From: Hysterangium stoloniferum
Taxonomy: Eukaryota; Basidiomycota; Agaricomycetes; Hysterangiales; Hysterangiaceae
Assembly: GCA_015178975.1 (NCBI GenBank)
Contig: WHVD01000122.1
Location: 186,001 to 250,000 of the forward strand
Direction: 5' to 3'
Length of the DNA stretch: 64,000 nt
The stretch's first letter is position 1, and each line of letters begins with the position of its first letter. The translations under genes and the position numbers were made by a program. Positions 57,088-64,000 of the stretch are shown here, piece by piece. Below the pieces are notes generated by a model that worked only from the letters and a program-made list of their open reading frames with translations, searched no databases and had not been told where the DNA came from.

Positions 57088-58243
57088 ATGGCTACCATTC
57101 TGTTTGATGGTCAACGTGTGGGTATATTAGTTTTATGAGATGTGCTTTATACTGTGTGGTATTCATCGCTCTCGGCAGAGATTCGCCGTCAGGATTGACT
57201 CAGACAGACCGCTGGATGGGCTTTGTAGGGTGTCATTTCGAACGCCTACAGGCATAACCAGGGACGGCATAGCGGAAGTCACTCTTTCAGGAAGAGACAC
57301 AGACATCGTCAATATAGGTGATAGCCAGGTTTATCGATATACCATTGACCGAGGATCAAATGGGGGGCAGTTCTACCCCACCAGAATCGGGAGATCAAGC
57401 GGTCAGTGGAATTGTTACGTGCATAATATACGCTGCGCCATAATGATAATAACAATAATGTGCTGACGACTCGAACCAAATATTGCTATCAGGACCCGAT
57501 ATGGGGGGGGTATTAGTAGAAATCTCAGAAAACGGTCAGGAAAAGCCGCTCCAGTTTATATTCAACTTCGAGGCTATAGATAAAGCCAAGTCAGAGAGCA
57601 TAGCTGAGGGGGATAGTAATTTTTGGGTAACGCATGCTCGCCGATACGCGGCGAGCCAACGTAGCTCTACTGTCCCTCCCAGTCGGGCTGATAGGATGTC
57701 GATGCCCCCACCTCCGGTTCCCCCCCGTGGCCGTGGAAGACCGCGCAAGCAACCCTATGCCTCTCCGGAATCGAGTTCTCGTTGCAGATCACAGCGCGCG
57801 CAGAGTGTCCTGTCGGCGGATTCTTACGAACCAGCCAAAAGCGATGCGGAGGCGAATAGTGACGACGTTAGCCCCTTCGCTTTTATACTACTAGTATAAC
57901 TGGATTAGAACTGATGCTTAGCCCGCTTATTAGAGTTCTAGCTCGACCATAGACGTGCTGGATGCACTAGACAAACTGATGGAAGAGATTTCGGCGAACG
58001 TCAAGCAAGAGGTATGTACAACTGTCAAAGCGTTATCTATATAATATGTACCGTTTAGCTAACTTACTTATCATCTAGCGCTCCCGCGCTGCGAGGATGA
58101 AAGCCTTCTACAATGCGGTTAAGATCGCATGGGGGAGGTCTAAATCCATCCAACCAGTTCAAAGGACTTTGACACAAAGGAAGACGAGAGCAGGGATGGC
58201 CGCGGTGGCGACGAGTCGTTCTGCCAGGAGAGGCAGCAGCTGA
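57088..58243 (+). CDS. Orphan protein with an AT-hook
   Basis: Five exons (57088-57117, 57179-57401, 57493-57866, 57934-58011, 58079-58243) sum to 870 bases, 289 residues, all junctions in phase. The first 110 residues are beta-rich and without a known domain (RVSFRTPTGITRDGIAEVTL, KPLQFIFNFEAIDKA). A proline-rich linker then leads into PPRGRGRPRKQ near residue 180, a textbook AT-hook that binds the minor groove of AT-rich DNA. A Ser-rich acidic stretch, a short helix (TIDVLDALDKLMEEISANVK) and a very basic C-terminus (RTLTQRKTRAG, TSRSARRGSS) follow. Likely nuclear and DNA-binding by inference from the hook. I do not recognise a family. The ATG at 57088 has a good context (GGCAATGG); an upstream in-frame Met at 56971 lies in duplicated DNA and is less likely. 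Confidence 0.6.
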
Positions 58244-59350
58244 CGGGTCTATACATGTATCTGCCTCAAAATAGTCCTTTATGTCCATTTCCGAAAACCA
58301 TCCATAACAGAGCTTCAGCGCGATGGGAGAACATGGTACCAGGCCGGCGAAACGGTATGTCCGAAGAATGACACCCGGGCGTTTGGCATTGGAAATTTTG
58401 TTCTACATCAAACAAGGGCTTTTTCGCAGCCTGCGTCTAAGACTGAATTGAATGTCCATTGACATCGTGCGCTCATAAGACGATTCTATCGAAACCATTA
58501 ACCATGATGAAGGGCTTCGATCATCTACTGCGGGAGACCGGCTTCTCAGTTAATATTAGGTCGAACACATAATTGCTTTTTCATTGGTCGGGCGGTGAAG
58601 ACACATCTAAAGCTTTTTGATGAAAAGCTCTATGTACCAAGCGGTGCCTCCTCGGTAACATCCTGTCCGGCCCTCCCCATGACATCTAGGGCCCTCAAGG
58701 ATGGAGTTCGAATATTCTCCACTAGATGGCATCTGTGCCTTTTTCACTGGGCGCAAAACGCAGGTGAAAGCGGTAAGACACCTGGCTGGTGGTCTGTTCG
58801 CTTATGAATGTGAAAGCTCGTCGAAAAACATGCCAGTGAGAATGAGCTCTCCCAATGTTGACTTTCATCACGTGAAGAGTTTTTTTTTTTTTTTTGTTAT
58901 ATTTGTATCCCGCTTCAAGCAACAATGGCTAACTGCGGCTAGGGGGTGGAAAGGCCCCCAGAGAAGCTATGCTACGGTGGTAAGAAGTTCCGAGTGAGCT
59001 TCGTGTCTACGATGGATTTTAGAGGGCTCAAGTCAGGGTGGGGACGGTGAAAGTCTCACGTGAAGAGTTTCCGTGGCGTCGTCAGTGAAGCGTCAATTTT
59101 CCTTTTTTGTATAGTGTCATTCAAATACACAACAGTAAGCGAATAGGCTCTAATGTGGATGTGTGGGTATATCTTGAAACTTCTTCTTGCAGAAGCAGTA
59201 CTCTTCTAAATCGTTGTGCTGTACTTTCATTTCCGCGACCCCACCAAAGGCGTAGTTTTGGTGCAACCCTTGGAGCCAAGTCAACGAGGTGTGTTTTTCC
59301 AAAGCTTGTAGTGCTTGGCCAGTGACAATAATTAATTGAGCCCACCGTCT
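58244..59350 (+). repeat. Duplicated segment upstream of the laccase, copy 1
   Basis: From about 58600 to 59330 this is similar, in the same orientation, to 63450-64000. Shared words include GACATCTAGG, GATTCTCCAC/ATTCTCCAC, CAGTAAGCGAATAGG, CTGTACTTTCATTTC/CCGTACTTTCATTTC and GGAGCCAAGTCAA/GGAGTCAAGTCAA. No gene is supported in it; 58244-58600 is plain spacer. A run of T lies near 58880. Confidence 0.7.
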
Positions 59351-59594
59351 AATTATGCAAAGAACAGAAGGTCCGCAACTGCTGCGCTATTTTGGCTTTT
59401 GGTAGAGTTTCACAGTTCAAACTTTGTATGGTGTAAATTAAGTATCTTTTCGTTTAGCCAATCCGTAGAGCTCAGGGAAGTCATGCAGCTGGGCACACTC
59501 GATGCAGTTATGGGTACCATGAACATTGAATTCTTTTCGGAGCCGTCCTGTTTACAAAACAATGAGAAATATGATTAGCGAAGGTATAGAACAC

Positions 59595-59601
59595 TTTATA
59601 A
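59595..59601 (+). promoter_or_regulatory. Probable TATA box of the laccase
   Basis: TTTATAA lies about 60 bases before the start codon, in the spacing common for highly expressed fungal genes. A second, less likely TATA-like word (CTATATAG) lies at 59638. Confidence 0.6.
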
Positions 59602-59656
59602 GGAGAGTACGCGGAACGAATATTCTTTACCTCTTCCGCTATATAGCTTGTTTATC

Positions 59657-62310
59657 ATGCGTGGAGTATCGGTGGCTTTCCTTCTCGCCGGCTTGTCCCT
59701 TGTGCAAGGGCGCATTGTACGGTATAGCTTCAATATTGCTTCCACTGAAGTCAACCCCGATGGTTTCCCGCGTAATGCCACTACTGTCAACGGCATAATG
59801 CCAGGACCTGTTATCACTGGCAATAAGGGGGATGACTTCATGGTTCGCGTCAACAATAGCCTCCATGATCCCAGCATGTACCAAAGTCTGACCATTCACT
59901 GGCACGGTATTGTATGCAATGGTTTACGTTAGTGTACCACGTTGGCCGCCGACTGATGCTTGCTCTTGTTCTAGTTCCAACGTCGCACCAACTACGATGA
60001 TGGCCCAGCTCAGGTCACACAGTGCCCCATCGCCCCGGGGTAAGTACAGTTAAACCCCATGTCACATCTCTCACTCTAATTTTTTTTCTTTCTCATTTTT
60101 AGCCATTCCTACCAGTACAAGGTTGAGACTGGGGACTCCGAGGGTGGCCAGTCTGGTACTTACTGGTACCACAGTCACTTGAGTACTCAATACGTCGATG
60201 GTCTTCGGGGTGCCATCGTCATTTACGGTAACAATCTCATTACTTCTCCAGGGTGGGTTTCCACGGGCTCAATGTTATTTAGATCCTAAAGACCCCCACA
60301 AAAACTTGTACGATGTTGACGACAAGAGCACAATCATCACCTTGACTGATTGGTACCATGAGTCCGCCAAGCAGTTGGGAGGTAAGTCTGGCTTTACTGT
60401 ATACCTCGTATGATTTCTGACTTTGCATAAGATGATTGGATTGGCAACTTGACTGCCGAGCCTGTCCCCGATTCCAACCTGTTAAACGGTCAGTCTCTTT
60501 TAAACTTAATTTCTCAGTCAACTCATTTGATTTTTAATAATAGGTGTCGGTCGCTACAAGGGTGGTCCCGCTACACCCCGTGCTGTCATCAACGTCGTCC
60601 AGGGTCAGTATTGTTTCTTTGCTACTATGGCATTATTGACAATTTTCTCTAGGCAAGAGATACAGATTCCGTATCATTAACATGAGCGCGATTGTTCCCT
60701 TCAGTAAGAGACAGATCTTTTTCTCCATCATGTGAGACTAATGAAGATCAAAGACTTCACGGTTGAGGGCCACAATGTGACTGTGATCGAGGCGGACGGT
60801 GTCAACCACCGTCCATACGAGGTGTCTTCAATCGGAATTTCCGCTGGTCAACGCTACTCCGTTGTCGTAAGTCAGTGTCATTAGATGGTTTTCAGCGTAT
60901 TGAGACCGTCATTTACCCGACCAGCTCAATGCCACCCAGCCTATCAGGAACTATTGTAAGTCCATCATGATGGATACAAACATGTAATATGGCTCATAAG
61001 CTCCCAGGGATCGCTTACCCTAGCAACTTCCGAGGTAAGCGATGTTTGATAGGTGTTAACTGACATAACACTGATTATTTATTTCATTAGACCGTTAGTC
61101 TCTGATTCTTATTTAATGCTAAGATATATGATATTCATATTAAATTTCAGAGATTGCGGTTCCCACGGTCAACCCTATCTGTGCGTACGAGCGTTATTTC
61201 AGCAAGATTCACGATCTCATCTTTCTCATCTTTCCCTTTAGACAACGGAACTGAAGCATTTGCTATCCTGCGCTACAAGGGTGCCCCCAACGCCGACCCC
61301 ACTACTCCCCAGATCACGCCGTCTGAAGTTGGTGTTTTCCAAGAATACCAATTGAAGGTTAGACATCGGACAGTAGAGCGGAGAGATTAAAATTAATCCG
61401 AGTGTTTAGCCGCTTGTTAGCCCACCTCCTCCCAATGCTAGTGAAAACACGCTGAACCTCACGTTGCAATTCGCCCCCTTTAACCTTGGAAATGGCAGCA
61501 TTGACGCCAAAGGAGGTGCAAACATCTGGAAGATCAACGATGTTCAAGTGCGTGCATTTTTCATTCTGGAATCAAATAGCTTTTTTATGCCTGGGGCAGT
61601 ACCAACCGCCCAAGATCCCTACCCTACTCGAGATCCTTAGCAACGGCCTCAACCAAACCGCTGGATTACCGAAAGACGTCTATATTCTCCCTATCAATTC
61701 ACTCATCACTGTCCAAATAATTGGAGACCAGCATCACCCCTTCCACTTGGTAATGCCCTGATTAATGGCTGTCTCGGGAATACGCTAATGCTCAGATTAG
61801 CACGGTCATACGTTCCAAGTCATACAATCCTATTTCGGTCCCCGTAATGAGATTGACCCTCCCGTCCGTGACACCGTTGACACCAGCGACGCATCTGGTG
61901 ATCAAGCTGTGACCATCCGTTTTAGGACTGACAACCCCGGGCCATGGGTGAGTTTCTGGATATATGCTGCTTAGTATGTAGCTGAATCTCCTTCGCAGTT
62001 CTTGCATTGGTATATAACTAAGTTTGCCGATGGATGATACGCTGACATACATTTCTATAGCCACAAGGACTGGCATTTGGAGGCTGGTCTTGCCGTTGGT
62101 GAATATTACTAATTAGATTACGGTCTACTTTCTGCTTACACTTGCTTCAGTTTTTGCTGAAGATCCTGCTGGAATTAAGCAAACTATCCACCCTCCTCAA
62201 GCTTGGAGGGATCTCTGCGACATCTACAACGCACTTCCTCCCTCTGTACGTTGACTAGTATATATTTTGTTGAAAGAGTTAAATCGCTGATTACACTCTA
62301 GCAACAATGA
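59657..62310 (+). CDS. Laccase (multicopper oxidase)
   Basis: Secreted blue copper oxidase that oxidises phenols and reduces O2 to water. I spliced 19 exons (18 introns) into about 538 residues without a break. Signal peptide [18 protein letters not shown], mature start near [10 protein letters not shown]. Copper motifs: L1 [20 protein letters not shown] then QCPI; L2 [20 protein letters not shown]3 HPFHLHGH; L4 [16 protein letters not shown]. The position ten after the L4 cysteine, next to the T1 copper, is Leu. L2 has Val where many laccases have Cys, and the usual partner cysteine is also gone ([10 protein letters not shown]), while the other disulfide pair (VTQC and DLC near the end) is kept. 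An 11-base exon at 61999-62009 encodes FLH and two bases of the L4 Cys codon. The splice acceptor before L3 is cagattag. Many N-glycosylation sites (NAT, NNS, NLT, NAT, NGT, NAS, NLT, NGS, NQT) fit a secreted enzyme. Confidence 0.93.
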
Positions 62311-63440
62311 TCGGGGCCCTGTGGCTAAACGACGAGTTCTTAGATATCACTTCTTGTTTTATTTGTTTTATGATACAAACCTCACACCTGAAAAAAGTTG
62401 GTCGTTCAGTAGAACAAGAACCATTTACATGATCAGACCACATGTGTCGACTCACGAAATAATTTTTTATTATCTTTTATCACACGAAACATTGCCAGGA
62501 GAAATTTAATTAATCACGACCATCCCTGGTTTTTTTACCGAACAATAAACCATTTATTGAGGAAATCATCCAATTGGGTTTAAAACTCCAAGCCGCGCTA
62601 GAGGCAAATGGCGGCCAGAATATCCAAGAAGCGTACACAGCCGTCAAAACGAATATGATACGGTTAGCGAAACGAAAGGCAATCTGGCTTGCTGGCGCCC
62701 CTAATTCTGTCATTAAATTCAAAATATATAGGTTGAGTGCCCTTGAAGACGACCTTGGGATACTGGGGGAGGAAAGAATGCTATTAATCAAAGTTACAAA
62801 AAAAGGATCAAGGAACCTTGAACTGCTTAACGGGAAGCGCCAGGAGTGGAATGGCATACTATATGAAGTATGGAAAATCCTAGCCTGAGAAAGCGTGCCA
62901 TTAATGTTAAGAATACGCTGGCCAATGACGTAATTGAGAGAAATTCACTGAGCAAGTTATTGGTGTGGAAAAAAAAAATGTAATATATGAGACCTGAAAT
63001 AAAGAATAAGCTGTGTTGAGCTGTAGTAAGATGATCATATATTCCTGAAAAAATGTAAATTACGCTAATGAATGAAAAAGAAAGTAGTAATTGATTCATT
63101 GATTAGTTTATTAACACCCTGGCTTCTTAATAAGATGCTTTGAGATATTGAAGAGTGTAGGTTCTAATGTCTATCCTTTAAGGGAATAATATAAGACCGG
63201 AGGGAGGGATCAGGGTTTAAGTAGCAAAAAGTATGAACAAGGTCAGGGATTGAACCGAACAGTCACAATATTCACTCGATATTGGAACGCCGCGGGCGTC
63301 CGGACATTCTTCGGGGCGAGTATTCAAGAACATCCCCGAAGTCATCAGGTTTGCTTGCGTAACGCGTACCTGTTGCTGTTTGCCTCCACTTTTAAAAAAA
63401 AGCTTTATCTAATAATTAGGGAATTCCAGTTCCGTGTATG
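62311..63440. other. Laccase 3' flank and an open frame remnant
   Basis: From about 62515 to 62888 a plus-strand frame is open (PNNKPFIEEIIQLGLKLQAA, GGQNIQEAYTAVKTNMIRLA, KGSRNLELLNGKRQEWNGIL) but has no ATG near its start and resembles nothing that I know. It looks like part of a decayed gene. The rest is AT-rich spacer. Confidence 0.4.
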
Positions 63441-63449
63441 TAGACCCAC

Positions 63450-64000
63450 ATTTTGAAGTTTGTGTGATGAAAAGCTCTCCCAAATGGGGGACCAGGGTGT
63501 CTACTCGGTGAACCCTTTCCAGCCCTCCGTGACATCTAGGTCCGTGCCTTCACTACGCCGATCCTGGAAGATTCTCCACCGATTCAGAATGACATCGACG
63601 CCTTTCCCGCTGATCATATCATAGGTACAGCACAGGTGACCGGTCGGAGATCTGAGCGGTCGTCTGCACAGGTGGAATGAATGCAAAAGCTCATCAAAGA
63701 AATTGCCAATTAAGTGAGTTCTCCCCCCGTTGAATTCATTACGTCAACGGTGATCGCGGCATGTCAATGAAGCGCTCATTTCTTTTTTGATAAATCACCA
63801 TTCCAACGTACAGCAGTAAGCGAATAGGTTCCAATGTGGATCTGTTGATATGTCTCGAAACCTGTTCTTGCAGGGAACAGTACGAGTTGCCTCTTCTACA
63901 AATTATGATGCCGTACTTTCATTTCTGTGACCAATTAAAGCCGTAGTTTCGGCACGACCACTTGGAGTCAAGTCAATGGGTAACTGGTGCTTGTTTGCAA
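63450..64000 (+). repeat. Duplicated segment, copy 2 (like the DNA upstream of the laccase)
   Basis: Collinear, in the same orientation, with 58640-59330, the region that ends about 330 bases before the laccase start. Copy 2 runs off the right edge of the window. If the duplicated unit included the gene, a second laccase would begin roughly 300-400 bases past the edge. Confidence 0.65.

Noticed and set aside
62515-62888. Open frame after the laccase as a gene
   Set aside because: No ATG at its beginning and no known motif; kept only as a remnant in the spacer entry.

Overview
The window looks like nuclear DNA of an agaricomycete (mushroom-type basidiomycete). The genes are cut by many introns of about 50-65 bases. 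The gene set (multi-intron laccase, cerato-platanin, small-subunit catalase, F-box/LRR protein, Dal5-type MFS carrier) and the abundant LTR debris fit that group. No rRNA, complete tRNA gene or CRISPR array was seen.

Layout. 0-10 kb: an intact 508-residue anion:cation-symporter MFS carrier with about 22 introns, an acetoacetate-decarboxylase-like gene with one in-frame stop, and gene debris that includes a second copy of the carrier's C-terminus. 9.8-22.8 kb: the best-preserved housekeeping part, with UDP-glucose 4-epimerase (402 aa), an F-box protein (526 aa) and, divergent from it, a mannose-1-phosphate guanylyltransferase (497 aa) of the bacterial ManC type. The epimerase and the guanylyltransferase both make nucleotide-sugar precursors. 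A 3-kb repeat-rich patch at 13-15.5 kb with a young solo LTR lies between the epimerase and the F-box gene.

24-46 kb: an accessory region built by duplication and transposon decay. An intact orphan gene (573 aa, 25.2-27.1 kb) has a decayed inverted copy (36.2-38.7 kb) and a truncated third copy (43.3-43.6 kb). Between them are two further solo LTRs of one family, older LTR fragments, a 642-bp long-inverted-repeat element with pol III A-box-like motifs, a fragment of the ManC gene, and a Ty3/Gypsy reverse-transcriptase fossil. Much of the 29-35 kb and 44-45 kb sequence is visibly poor in CpG, as expected from methylation decay.

46-64 kb: a cluster of secreted-protein genes: a catalase with a signal peptide and 21 introns, a cerato-platanin pseudogene and an intact cerato-platanin, an orphan AT-hook protein, and a complete laccase (about 538 aa, 18 introns). 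Segmental duplications run through this part (49.6-50.2 against 54.05-54.65 kb; 51.7-52.7 against 55.5-56.5 kb; 58.6-59.35 against 63.45-64.0 kb). The last one repeats the DNA that lies just upstream of the laccase and suggests that a second laccase begins just past the right edge.

For the spliced genes described exon by exon, the exon sums were checked by hand and divide by three, except where a break is stated. Family names rest on recognised motifs, not on database searches.
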